From: Desulfuromonas soudanensis
Lineage (GTDB): Bacteria > Desulfobacterota > Desulfuromonadia > Desulfuromonadales > WTL
Direction: 5' to 3'
DNA: 64,000 nucleotides
Assembly: GCF_001278055.1 (NCBI RefSeq)
Contig: NZ_CP010802.1
Location: 2,209,504 to 2,273,503, forward strand
Positions 52,973-60,940 of the stretch are shown here, one piece after another. The position numbers and the translations under genes were made by a program. Position 1 is the stretch's first letter. Each line of letters begins with the position of its first letter. The notes below the pieces were generated by a model that was given only the letters and a program-made list of their open reading frames with translations, did not search any database and was not told where the DNA came from.

Positions 52973-54114
52973 AACCCTATAAATCTGGCAATAATATTAT
53001 GTTGAAGTTCTGATGTGCCTGAATAAATTGTAGAAGCGATACTGTCTCTAAGATCTCTTTCTATTTCATATTCACACATAAAACCATATCCACCATGAAT
53101 TTGAACTGCGTCAAGACAAGCCTGTTTTAGACTCTCACTTATAAATAATTTACATATCGAAGCATCAAGTGACGCTCTTTTATTACAGTCTTTTAAAACG
53201 GCACATCTGTAAAGGATTCCCCTCCCCAGTTCGATATTCATTTTCATGCTAGAAATCTTATTTGACACCGCCTGATAACTGCCGATGTTTTTACCGAAAG
53301 CATTGCGCTCCTTGGCGTATTTCAATGTAATTTCGAATATTCTTTCCAAGGTACCCAGGTGTGCGGCAGGGAGAAGGCTCCGTTCCCATTCCATCGATTC
53401 GTTGAAAATAATAGCGCCCTGCCCTTCTTTCCCCAGAAGTCGGTCCGATGAAACTTCACAATTATTGAAAAAAAGTTCGCCATTCTGAAGGGTGTTCAAA
53501 CCCATCTTTTTAAGAGGCTTGGCTTTATCAAACCCCGCAAGGCCGTCGTCGACGACGAGACAGGATATCCCTCCCAGGGTCTTTTTCTCCGGATCGGTCA
53601 CCGCAAAAACAATAACGACATCGGCCATGGGGCCGTTGGTAATAAAAACCTTGTTGCCGTTGAGAAGATACCCCTCGCCTTTTTTTTCCGCCCGGGCCCG
53701 CATCGAAAAGGCATCGGACCCCGAGCCTGGTTCGGTTATGGCCTGTGCGAAAACTTTTTCCCCACGACAGAGCAACGGCAGATATTTCGCTTTCAACTCT
53801 TCGCTGCCAAAAAAGTAAAGCTGTAATCCGCAGAGGATCTGGGTCGCGAGGGCGTGGACCAGGCCCGCGTCCTTGCAGGCATATCCCAGGGAGTTCAACG
53901 TGAGCACGGTCGTTAAAAAATCGACCCCGCACCCCCCATATTCTTCGGGGAAAGGCAAGGCCATGAGCTGCATATCGGAGCATTTTCGCCAGGCATCCCA
54001 GGGGAAATCACCGCTCTTCTCGAAGTCCGCGATGTCATAAGCCAATTCTTTCCGTGAGAACCTTATGACCGTTTCGCGCCAGACTTTTTGCTCGTCAGTT
54101 AACTCAAAGTCCAC
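52969..54114 (-). CDS. Acyl-CoA dehydrogenase-like flavoprotein, related to prolyl-carrier-protein dehydrogenases
   Basis: A 381-residue FAD enzyme of the acyl-CoA dehydrogenase superfamily. AITEPGSGSDAFSM (125-138) and NGNKVFITNGPMADV (152-166) are the flavin and substrate blocks, and QIHGGYGF is the C-terminal signature. At the usual catalytic position IYEGT the glutamate is serine (IYSGT, S365), while a glutamate is present at E244 in MEWER, the alternative position used by isovaleryl-CoA dehydrogenase and by PltE/RedW/PigA enzymes. NESMEWERSLLPA and IYSGTSELQ strongly recall the PigA type. GTG start with AGGAGG five bases upstream. It follows the carrier protein and overlaps the ligase gene. 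Confidence 0.87.
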   Translation of the reverse strand: MDFELTDEQKVWRETVIRFSRKELAYDIADFEKSGDFPWDAWRKCSDMQLMALPFPEEYGGCGVDFLTTVLTLNSLGYACKDAGLVHALATQILCGLQLYFFGSEELKAKYLPLLCRGEKVFAQAITEPGSGSDAFSMRARAEKKGEGYLLNGNKVFITNGPMADVVIVFAVTDPEKKTLGGISCLVVDDGLAGFDKAKPLKKMGLNTLQNGELFFNNCEVSSDRLLGKEGQGAIIFNESMEWERSLLPAAHLGTLERIFEITLKYAKERNAFGKNIGSYQAVSNKISSMKMNIELGRGILYRCAVLKDCNKRASLDASICKLFISESLKQACLDAVQIHGGYGFMCEYEIERDLRDSIASTIYSGTSELQHNIIARFIGL

Positions 54115-54123
54115 AGCAACCTC

Positions 54124-54378
54124 CTAACCAAAACTGGATTTTTGCGCTATCAGGTCGCTGATCGATGCGATGGAGGCGAAATTTTCAGGGATCAAATCCT
54201 CACCGGAAATCTGGACCGAAAAACTGGCTTCCAAAAAGCCAAGCAAAGACATGATGCCAAGAGAATCAATGATCCCTGAATCTATAAGAAGAGTCGTGTC
54301 AGCAAGTTCTGTCATATTTCCATCTGAAATCAATTCAGTGATTATGAAATTTTTTATTTTTTCTTTTGTGACCATCAT
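54124..54378 (-). CDS. Acyl/peptidyl carrier protein
   Basis: An 84-residue carrier protein. The phosphopantetheine attachment serine is S39 in GIIDSLGIMSLL, and the helix-three region ENFASIASISDLI is typical of free-standing carrier proteins such as PltL/PigG or DltC. The ATG at 54378 has AAGGA five bases before it; an open frame further upstream overlaps the acyltransferase gene and has no support. Followed by the dehydrogenase gene after nine bases. It probably holds the group activated by the adjacent ligase while the dehydrogenase oxidises it. Confidence 0.88.
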   Translation of the reverse strand: MMVTKEKIKNFIITELISDGNMTELADTTLLIDSGIIDSLGIMSLLGFLEASFSVQISGEDLIPENFASIASISDLIAQKSSFG

Positions 54379-54404
54379 GTTTTTCCTTTCATCAAAAAAA
54401 ACAT

Positions 54405-55049
54405 TTAATAAGAATAACGCAGAGATAGAAATCGCGTGACCTTGACTCTTCTCAGTTCTTTCCATTGCAGTGTTCGGTGGACCCAAAGCGCGGGAATATT
54501 CTCGGCCCAGTAATATCCCAAGGCACGGACATACCCCCTTTTGCTGATTTCATGCAGGGCCCCATTCTGAAGCAGATTGGCCAGATTTCCTCCCCTTTTG
54601 CCCGGATGCAAATACATATCAAAAGCATAGGCATCCTTGTCCCCGCACTTCATCTTGAGCCATTTCAGATCGGGATGGACTGTTCCCTTTTTCTGATGGC
54701 AGGCGCTGGTATACCAGATGTCCCCACTCACTTCATTTCCACTGACCACGGCGACGCCACGATATCCTTTTTCAAGGTATTTCATGGCCTTCTTCTGCCT
54801 CTCTTCGTCAGGATAGACCAACGACTGCTGTGATTTTGTATTCTGTGTTAATGCCTCCGGCGTTATCGTTACAAGTTGAACACCGGCATTTTCCAGCCAA
54901 TCATTTATCGGACGTAAGGATGAAAGATCTTTTTCGACAGTAATCGCCACTTTATTTACATGAATATTGGCACGCATAAAATAATAAAGGATGTCAAATT
55001 TGACGACCTTAAGAATATTTTTAAGTTTTATTGGAACATAATTTTTCAC
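54405..55049 (-). CDS. GNAT-like acyltransferase
   Basis: A 214-residue protein with an N-acyltransferase-like fold: YRGVAVVSGNEVSGDIWYT, a central YAFDMYLHPGKRGGNLANLL that matches the acyl-donor-binding loop of GNAT proteins (R/Q-x-x-G-x-G/A type), and NIPALWVHRTLQWKELRRV at the end. GTG start with AAAGGA ten bases upstream. It lies 26 bases upstream of the carrier protein gene and 16 bases downstream of a second acyltransferase-like gene. It is a candidate for moving the carrier-bound group to a sugar amine. AT-rich. Confidence 0.68.
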   Translation of the reverse strand: MKNYVPIKLKNILKVVKFDILYYFMRANIHVNKVAITVEKDLSSLRPINDWLENAGVQLVTITPEALTQNTKSQQSLVYPDEERQKKAMKYLEKGYRGVAVVSGNEVSGDIWYTSACHQKKGTVHPDLKWLKMKCGDKDAYAFDMYLHPGKRGGNLANLLQNGALHEISKRGYVRALGYYWAENIPALWVHRTLQWKELRRVKVTRFLSLRYSY

Positions 55050-55065
55050 TTTATAAATATCCTTT

Positions 55066-56151
55066 TTATTTTAATATCATTTTTGCTGAATATTTCATGA
55101 AACGTTCTGTCAAAAACATAATAGGAGATAGTTTTTTTCTGCAAAAAATAATGTCAAGGGAACGTCTTCCTTTATCAGCCCAGTGAAACTTATAGTCCTC
55201 TATTCCTTTCAAAAAATCATAATATGTTAATTTCTGTTCTACGGCTCTTTGTATCGAAAGGCCGACAAGAACATTACCTATACTTATTTTGGGATCAAAA
55301 TCTTTATCAACAGTCATAAGAAACATGCTCAATTCGTCCTGATATCTGAGATGGAGAAGCGCTGCTATGTTTCTGCCATTCAAAGTCAGTAAATCTATCT
55401 GGAGCCAATCATTACCATTGCATTGTGCGGCGAATTTCTGTATGAACTGGCTAAGTGATTCATTGTAATATTTGTTTTTTTCTTTAAAAAGTTTACACAA
55501 CTCGTCTAAAGCCCCGATGCAATCCCCTGAGGTAAAGGACCTATATTCTATACCGGCGCGGCTATTCAGCATGCGCCAATGACGCCTGAATTGTTCCCTC
55601 CTGTTTGATGAAAGCGTCAAGAGAAAATCGTTACGATCCGCAGGGAGCGAAACCACCGGGCAGTAAGAACCGTGCCTGATTTCTGCATACTTTCCATCCA
55701 CCTCGATTTTGTTTAAAAAATAGAGGAGAAAAAGTGAAGACGAGGGAAGTTCTCTCAATAACATACAGTCCCAGAACGAACGCCCCTGGTCAAAAAGGAA
55801 TTGATATAAAGAAGAGACGACTTCCTGTTCCCTTCCCCTTTTGGCAATCACATCGAGATAGTCAGATCCTGCTTCAGGGGATCCAAGAAATTCTATTCGT
55901 CTCATGTTTAATAACTTGTACTTAGTATGGTTAATATACCAAGGGGCAATACCTATAAGTTCGAATTCTTTATAAATACAGATAATGAACAGCCTGCGAT
56001 TTTCATTCAAATAGCACTCAGACCACGAAAAGAGCCATTCCCATGTCAAAAAAACGGTATTGGATATCGAATTTTTCAGCAAATTATTCCAATCAACATG
56101 TGACTGCATCCACGAATCTAATGAATCAATAATTTCTGTTTTATATTTCAT
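55066..56151 (-). CDS. BcsL/CelD-type (Acetyltransf_6) acyltransferase-like protein
   Basis: A 361-residue GNAT-superfamily protein of the CelD/BcsL group common in exopolysaccharide loci. Near the start are VFLTWEWLFSWSECY and LIGIAPWYI; later LSSNRREQFRRHWRML, ALLHLRYQDELSMFLM and the end motif YYDFLKGIEDYKFHWAD are typical. Acyl transfer to polysaccharide is likely, the donor unknown. AT-rich. It is first in the run acyltransferase - GNAT - carrier protein - dehydrogenase - ligase, 76 bases downstream of epsI. Confidence 0.8.
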   Translation of the reverse strand: MKYKTEIIDSLDSWMQSHVDWNNLLKNSISNTVFLTWEWLFSWSECYLNENRRLFIICIYKEFELIGIAPWYINHTKYKLLNMRRIEFLGSPEAGSDYLDVIAKRGREQEVVSSLYQFLFDQGRSFWDCMLLRELPSSSLFLLYFLNKIEVDGKYAEIRHGSYCPVVSLPADRNDFLLTLSSNRREQFRRHWRMLNSRAGIEYRSFTSGDCIGALDELCKLFKEKNKYYNESLSQFIQKFAAQCNGNDWLQIDLLTLNGRNIAALLHLRYQDELSMFLMTVDKDFDPKISIGNVLVGLSIQRAVEQKLTYYDFLKGIEDYKFHWADKGRRSLDIIFCRKKLSPIMFLTERFMKYSAKMILK

Positions 56152-56227
56152 GGAAGATTCTCGACAACCTCTTGGAGATTAAAATATCCCTCAATCAATG
56201 ACCTTTCAGTAATTCTATTGCCAAAAC

Positions 56228-56878
56228 TTACCCTTCCAACGGCCAGTAATCAGGCAAAAGTTCAATCAATTTTCGAACGAATTTCGTTATTTCCTCTCTG
56301 ACTTCCGAAATTCCTTTATTTGGTGCAAGGGAATTCACCTGAACATACGCCCCGTCATTTCGGTTGTGCAGAATGCGTCCTCTGAACCGTTCGATATTCT
56401 GCTGAAACCCCGTCGCCAGCACCCGTGTGCCGGCCGTCTGGTACCAGTGGAGCATCACGTTGTTGACCCCATCCTTGCTGGCGACCACGTAGTTGACCTT
56501 GACCCCTTGCGGGACAGAGACGTGGTGGACCTCCACGGTGCCACTTTCGACGATTCCCCACCCTGCTCCCGGCAGACAGGCATAAGGGTTGTGGCTGCTG
56601 CGTCCCCCCTTGGCGGTGCCATAATAGCCAATATAGAGACTCAACTCGGAACCCTGAGGTGACCGGTAGTGACGATAGAGATGCAAATCGGCCGGAAGAG
56701 CGTCGTATACCCCCTGAGGAAAGGTATCTTCGCGCCCCTCGTATCCAGCGATCTGCATCGGCAGGTTTTCCAGATTGGTCTGCAGCACGGCCGGCACCCC
56801 GCGGGAGCCGACCTCGTGGACCAACCCCAGGGTTAAAAGCAAAATTGTCAGAGAAAAATAAAAAGGCGTCTTCGGCAT
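56228..56878 (-). CDS. epsI: Exosortase C-terminal domain/associated protein EpsI
   Basis: Predicted periplasmic, membrane-anchored protein of 216 residues. One N-terminal hydrophobic segment (5-20) precedes the EpsI domain: MQIAGYEGREDTF, LYIGYYGTAKGGRSSHNPYACLPGAGW and VNNVMLHWYQTAGTR. The cysteine in PYACLPG lies in the most conserved block. EpsI accompanies or is fused to exosortases and is needed for exopolysaccharide production in related systems. Ribosome binding site GAGGAG two bases before the ATG; directly follows xrtA after 18 bases. Confidence 0.92.
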   Translation of the reverse strand: MPKTPFYFSLTILLLTLGLVHEVGSRGVPAVLQTNLENLPMQIAGYEGREDTFPQGVYDALPADLHLYRHYRSPQGSELSLYIGYYGTAKGGRSSHNPYACLPGAGWGIVESGTVEVHHVSVPQGVKVNYVVASKDGVNNVMLHWYQTAGTRVLATGFQQNIERFRGRILHNRNDGAYVQVNSLAPNKGISEVREEITKFVRKLIELLPDYWPLEG

Positions 56879-56896
56879 AGCTCCTCATTTTTTCAG

Positions 56897-57748
56897 TCAG
56901 GGCAGCAAAACAGATCGGCGAGCCCCGACGCGATTCAGTAAGGTGAAAACCAAAAACAACACGGCCAGACCGAAGGCAAAGACCACCAGCCCGGAAAATT
57001 CATGGAGAAACCCGCGAGCAACCCGGTCGCCGAAAAAATGGGCAAGAATACCGGTACCGCTGACCCGCAAAATGTTGGCAAGCATGGCAATGGGTATGGC
57101 GGAGAGAATCAAAACTGACTTACGCCACCAACCGGTGCCGGAGAGGTAGGCGAAGAGCACGGCGAGCATGGTCAGGGACATGAGGGAGCGAATGCCGCTG
57201 CAGGCCTCGGCCACTTCGAGTTGAGTCTGGATGAAATAAAGCATATTCCCTTCCCGGTAGACGGGGATGGAGCAGAGGGCAATCACAGTGGCGGAAATTT
57301 TGGTGGCCAGCATTTGGAGAGGGAAGGCGACGAGACCAAGAACGGTATCGGGAACCGGTATCATGAAGATCAAAAAACCGATGGGGAAGGCGAGGACCTT
57401 CACCGCCTGCCAACCCAGACAGGCCCAGAGCAGGCCGAAGAGGGAAAAAACGATCATCAGCCGGGCGAAGACGGCGATCCCTCCGGCATAGCTGAGCAGA
57501 TAAAAGGCCAGACTCCCCACGAGGAACAACCCGCCCCAGATCGAGCCGGCAATCTCGACCTGGCCAAGATCCCGGCGCTTTTGCCAGACGAGGTAGAGAG
57601 CGACCAGCGGAACCAGCAGGGCATGGGAATTGTCCGAGTGGCTGAACCACATCTCGACCAGCGCGGGCATAATGGGGAAAAAAGCCGTAGCCCAGGCCAG
57701 TAAAAGAATGGTCATTTGCCATTTGACGTTTCGGGTCACGATTTTCAT
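56897..57748 (-). CDS. xrtA: Exosortase A (XrtA)
   Basis: Integral membrane cysteine protease-transpeptidase of 283 residues with about eight helices. It cleaves PEP-CTERM sorting signals from exported proteins. The catalytic set is complete: Cys183 in EACSGIRS, Arg228 in NILRVSGTG and His249 in FLHEFSG. Its neighbours (EpsI, XrtA ATPase, FemAB-like protein, DUF3473 deacetylase, BY-kinase) identify the A type. The ATG overlaps the stop of the aminotransferase gene (ATGA). No PEP-CTERM substrate is seen in the window. Confidence 0.95.
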   Translation of the reverse strand: MKIVTRNVKWQMTILLLAWATAFFPIMPALVEMWFSHSDNSHALLVPLVALYLVWQKRRDLGQVEIAGSIWGGLFLVGSLAFYLLSYAGGIAVFARLMIVFSLFGLLWACLGWQAVKVLAFPIGFLIFMIPVPDTVLGLVAFPLQMLATKISATVIALCSIPVYREGNMLYFIQTQLEVAEACSGIRSLMSLTMLAVLFAYLSGTGWWRKSVLILSAIPIAMLANILRVSGTGILAHFFGDRVARGFLHEFSGLVVFAFGLAVLFLVFTLLNRVGARRSVLLP

Positions 57749-58956
57749 TGCGGCCCATCCTTGACCTGCGAAAACAGCGAAAAAATCTTTTTCCGGTCAT
57801 TGCGACCAACGTAGCCATGAACGGGAATTGTGATCAACCGTCGGACAACTTCTGCGGCTGCAGGGAATTCCTGACCTACAAACCCGGACGCCAATTCGGG
57901 GATATGATGGACTGCGCTCGGATAAGAAGGAGCAATTCCAAGCCCCCGGCGGGCCCCGGATGCCAGAATCATCCGAGCGCTATCTGCTGTCGGCAAAATC
58001 ATCGGGAAACGCAGCAAAGGGGTCGACGCCGGGAGACGGACTAAAAAACTGAAGGGGAGAAAAAAGGAATGCCATTCCGACACCCGGGCACACCTAGTTT
58101 TTTGAAATCCCTTCAGTTTGTGGCGCCAGTTGCGAGCCAAGCCGGCCTGCAGCCCTGTCAGCTTCCGAAGCGGGAAGTCCGTTTCATAGACGGTCTCACC
58201 CAGTCGCAGAAAAGGGAGATTTTTCGGCAACCAGAAAAGCCAGGGACGCATCAGCACAGTCAGGGCGAGGGCGTAGATAAAGAGAGTCAGGGTCTGCAGG
58301 ACGCTGTACTCTTCGATCCTGGCGAAGGCCTGGTCGAGACGCCGCCCGAGCTTGTCGCAACGGGTGAGAATAACACCCCCCTCAACGGTGGAGAGCGCCT
58401 TGCCTCGCCCCAGGCTGAAAAACCCGACATCGCCCAGTGTCCCCAGCTTTTCCCCCTCCCATTCACTCCCCATGGCCTGGGCGGCATCCTCGACGAGAAA
58501 AACCCCCCTCCCCTCGGTGATCTTTTTCAGCCGCGCCACGTCGGCAGGGAGGCCGAAAAGGTGGGTCGGCACGATGCCCAGCAGTCGTTTCCCCTCAAGA
58601 AGCGTTTGGAGCTGTTCAAAGTTAAAATCGCAGGTTTGCGGATCGATGTCGCACAGCCTCACCTTAAGTCCGGAAGCAACGATGGAGGCGGGGACGGAGT
58701 AACAGGTAAAGGCGGGGATGAGCACCTCATCCCGTTGCGGGGCGACCTCTTTCAGGGCCAGCAGAATAAGGGTCAGCGCCGCCTGCCCGGAGGAAACCAG
58801 ATAACAGTGAGGGACTCCGAAATAGTCCCTGAGTTCGTCCCGGAAGCGCTCGGTTTCCCGCTGGCCGCGGATGATCCCGGCGATTCCGGAAAGGAGATCC
58901 CGGAAATGAATCGGCGCCGCGGCCGGCGGCAGGGTTCGTCCTATGCGCATGCGCAT
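57745..58956 (-). CDS. DegT/DnrJ/EryC1-family aminotransferase
   Basis: PLP-dependent sugar aminotransferase-like protein of 403 residues. The substrate-binding block SSGQAALTLIL (55-65), FLVEDAAQAMGS and the PLP lysine K186 in SLGRGKALST are present. It probably makes an amino sugar for the polymer or its anchor. Sequence and position between FemAB-like and xrtA genes match the aminotransferase regularly found in exosortase A loci. The start region has two possible ATGs (58956 and 58950) inside a GCATGCGCATGC repeat. Confidence 0.88.
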   Translation of the reverse strand: MRMRIGRTLPPAAAPIHFRDLLSGIAGIIRGQRETERFRDELRDYFGVPHCYLVSSGQAALTLILLALKEVAPQRDEVLIPAFTCYSVPASIVASGLKVRLCDIDPQTCDFNFEQLQTLLEGKRLLGIVPTHLFGLPADVARLKKITEGRGVFLVEDAAQAMGSEWEGEKLGTLGDVGFFSLGRGKALSTVEGGVILTRCDKLGRRLDQAFARIEEYSVLQTLTLFIYALALTVLMRPWLFWLPKNLPFLRLGETVYETDFPLRKLTGLQAGLARNWRHKLKGFQKTRCARVSEWHSFFLPFSFLVRLPASTPLLRFPMILPTADSARMILASGARRGLGIAPSYPSAVHHIPELASGFVGQEFPAAAEVVRRLITIPVHGYVGRNDRKKIFSLFSQVKDGPQ

Positions 58957-58967
58957 GCCTCTTAAGG

Positions 58968-60008
58968 TTAAAGACTGATGAAGCGCCTGACCTTAGGTCC
59001 CAGATAACTGGTTGTTTCGAGGGGCAACCGACGCCATACGGCTTCGGCCCACCGCCTGCTTTTCCCTCCGGCGGCCGCATTGGATGCCCACCGCTTTTCG
59101 GCGGAAAATGTTTCCCAGTAAAGGGGTTCGGGTTCTGCCCCCCACTGTTTCTTGAAGCGCCAGCTCCCCTCCCCTTGGGTGGAGCGGCCGAAATCGAACT
59201 TTTCGCTGCCGTTGTCGGCGGCGAAAGAGAGAAAGGTCCAGTACAGAAGCATGTTCGGGTTCAAGTGTTTGAAACAGCGGAGGGAAGAAGCCCAGGGGAC
59301 ACAGGCGAGTTTGCCGTTTCGGAGGAGAATTCCCGCCGCGGCAGGACGCCCCTCCGGGGAATAAATCACCCCGATGGCCGCCTGTTGACCGAAGGCCTTG
59401 AGGATTTCCTCAAACCACAGGCGGCTATGTACGGGGGACCCGAGATCCCGCATGTTTTCAGCGAAAACGGCATAGAACTCGGCGAGAAGTTCGCCGCCGC
59501 CCAGACGGGCGTAAAGCCCATCGCGTTCCGGTTTTTTGATTTGACTGCGCAGTTTGGCCTTCAGGCCTGACATCAGCTTGTCTCCCCCCTGCGGAAGGTC
59601 AAGGACCATGCGGACTTTATTGATCCCTCCTCCCCCTGTCTCCTGGCCCGACAAAGGATGCCTGCAGCGGATCTCTAGGGCGCTGAAAGGGGGCCTTTGG
59701 GCCAGGATTCTCGCACCGGCAAGGAGACGGGCGGCGATACTTTCGTTTTCGGCCAGAATCCCCCCGGCATCACAGTAGGGGAGGGAAATAAGGCGTTGTC
59801 CCAGGAGCGGCCAGGAGAATAAAACCAGGGGAAGAACGCCGTCGATCCGCCCTTGCTCCTCGGCGACCAGGTAGATTCCTTCGAAGCCGTAGGCGGCCTC
59901 CACTGCGTCCTTCCAGGCATGGCGATGGTAGGGAAGCGCCTGCGGGTGGGCTGCCACATAGTCGTCCCAGGCCTGTTTTTCGTCGGAACCCAGGCGGCGG
60001 ATTCTCAT
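58968..60008 (-). CDS. FemAB-like XrtA/PEP-CTERM system-associated protein
   Basis: A 346-residue protein of the FemAB/GNAT superfamily. RLGSDEKQAWDDYVAAHPQ and YHRHAWKDAVEAAYGFE at the start, LRSQIKKPERDGL in the middle and NMLLYWTFLSFAADNGSEKFDFGRST near the end are characteristic. The last block, with WRFKKQWGAEPEPLYW, marks the exosortase-A-associated type. It may add an amino acid or acyl group to an envelope component. The ATG at 60008 overlaps the stop of the deacetylase gene (ATGA) and is preferred to the ATG at 60017, which lies too close to the binding site. Confidence 0.88.
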   Translation of the reverse strand: MRIRRLGSDEKQAWDDYVAAHPQALPYHRHAWKDAVEAAYGFEGIYLVAEEQGRIDGVLPLVLFSWPLLGQRLISLPYCDAGGILAENESIAARLLAGARILAQRPPFSALEIRCRHPLSGQETGGGGINKVRMVLDLPQGGDKLMSGLKAKLRSQIKKPERDGLYARLGGGELLAEFYAVFAENMRDLGSPVHSRLWFEEILKAFGQQAAIGVIYSPEGRPAAAGILLRNGKLACVPWASSLRCFKHLNPNMLLYWTFLSFAADNGSEKFDFGRSTQGEGSWRFKKQWGAEPEPLYWETFSAEKRWASNAAAGGKSRRWAEAVWRRLPLETTSYLGPKVRRFISL

Positions 60009-60886
60009 GCCGTCCATCCTTTCAGCCCTTCGGCGACCGGGGCGAAGTGGAAATCCTGCACCAGACGGCGGAAGCGTGTTTCAGTCCGGTGGAGATTGAG
60101 GTAGTGCCGAAACGTACTTTTGAGCCCTGCCCCCCGGAGCCGCGGCTGATCGGGATCGATCTCCCAGGGGTGGAGATAGAAGATGAAGGGCCGCCTGTCG
60201 ATCCGGTTGATCCTCCTCAGCCCCCAGCGGGTGAAATTATAGGGGTAGAGCCGGAAATATCCGCCACCGGCAATGGGGACCCTCTGACTGCCGAACTCGA
60301 GGGTCGAGATGGGGACTTCCATGAGGGAGGCCTGCCCCGGCGCCGCATCTGCCGCCGGACCCCAGGTACCGTTTTCAAAACGTACCGCCCTCCCCTGAAA
60401 CCGAGGCCAGTCGGTCAATCCGTAAAAATCGTGACGGACCGGAAAGACACTTGAGTCATAACGGAAATCTGCCGCCCAGAGTTCGTCGAAGGCCCAGGGA
60501 GTCTCCGCCGATATGGAATAGCTCGGGGCGCGGTAGCCCTGTACGGCGCACCCCGTCAGGTCCTCGAGAATCGTCTTGCTGCGCCGGATGTCCTCGCGAA
60601 ACTCCTTCTGACCGAGAAAACAAATTCGGCGATGGCCGAAGCCGTGACTGGCGACCTCATGCCCCCGAGCGGCGATGTCCCGAACCAGTTGCGGCAGCTT
60701 CAAAGCAACCCAGCCAAGGACGAAAAAAGTCGCCTTGACGCCCGTCTCGTCGAGAATGGCGAGGATCTTTTCCGTATTGCGCTCCACACGCAATTCACGG
60801 CCGTCCCACGAGTCCGGAGCGGAGACGGACTCGAAAGCCGACACGTGGAAGTAATCCTCGACATCGATGGTCAGGGCATTGATCAT
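60005..60886 (-). CDS. XrtA-associated polysaccharide deacetylase with DUF3473 domain
   Basis: A 293-residue carbohydrate esterase family 4 enzyme. NALTIDVEDYFHVSAFE gives the catalytic aspartates, GHEVASHGFGHRR the metal-binding histidines, GYRAPSYSI the central block, and FIFYLHPWEIDPDQPR opens the C-terminal DUF3473 region typical of exosortase loci. It probably deacetylates the exopolysaccharide during export. The ATG at 60886 follows AAGGA by seven bases; the earlier ATG at 60901 has no binding site. It lies 54 bases after the XrtA ATPase gene. Confidence 0.92.
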   Translation of the reverse strand: MINALTIDVEDYFHVSAFESVSAPDSWDGRELRVERNTEKILAILDETGVKATFFVLGWVALKLPQLVRDIAARGHEVASHGFGHRRICFLGQKEFREDIRRSKTILEDLTGCAVQGYRAPSYSISAETPWAFDELWAADFRYDSSVFPVRHDFYGLTDWPRFQGRAVRFENGTWGPAADAAPGQASLMEVPISTLEFGSQRVPIAGGGYFRLYPYNFTRWGLRRINRIDRRPFIFYLHPWEIDPDQPRLRGAGLKSTFRHYLNLHRTETRFRRLVQDFHFAPVAEGLKGWTA

Positions 60887-60940
60887 CTCATCGTCCTTCA
60901 TGGGGAGACGGGTGGCGTCTGCCGTTTTCCAGGGGCGCCT

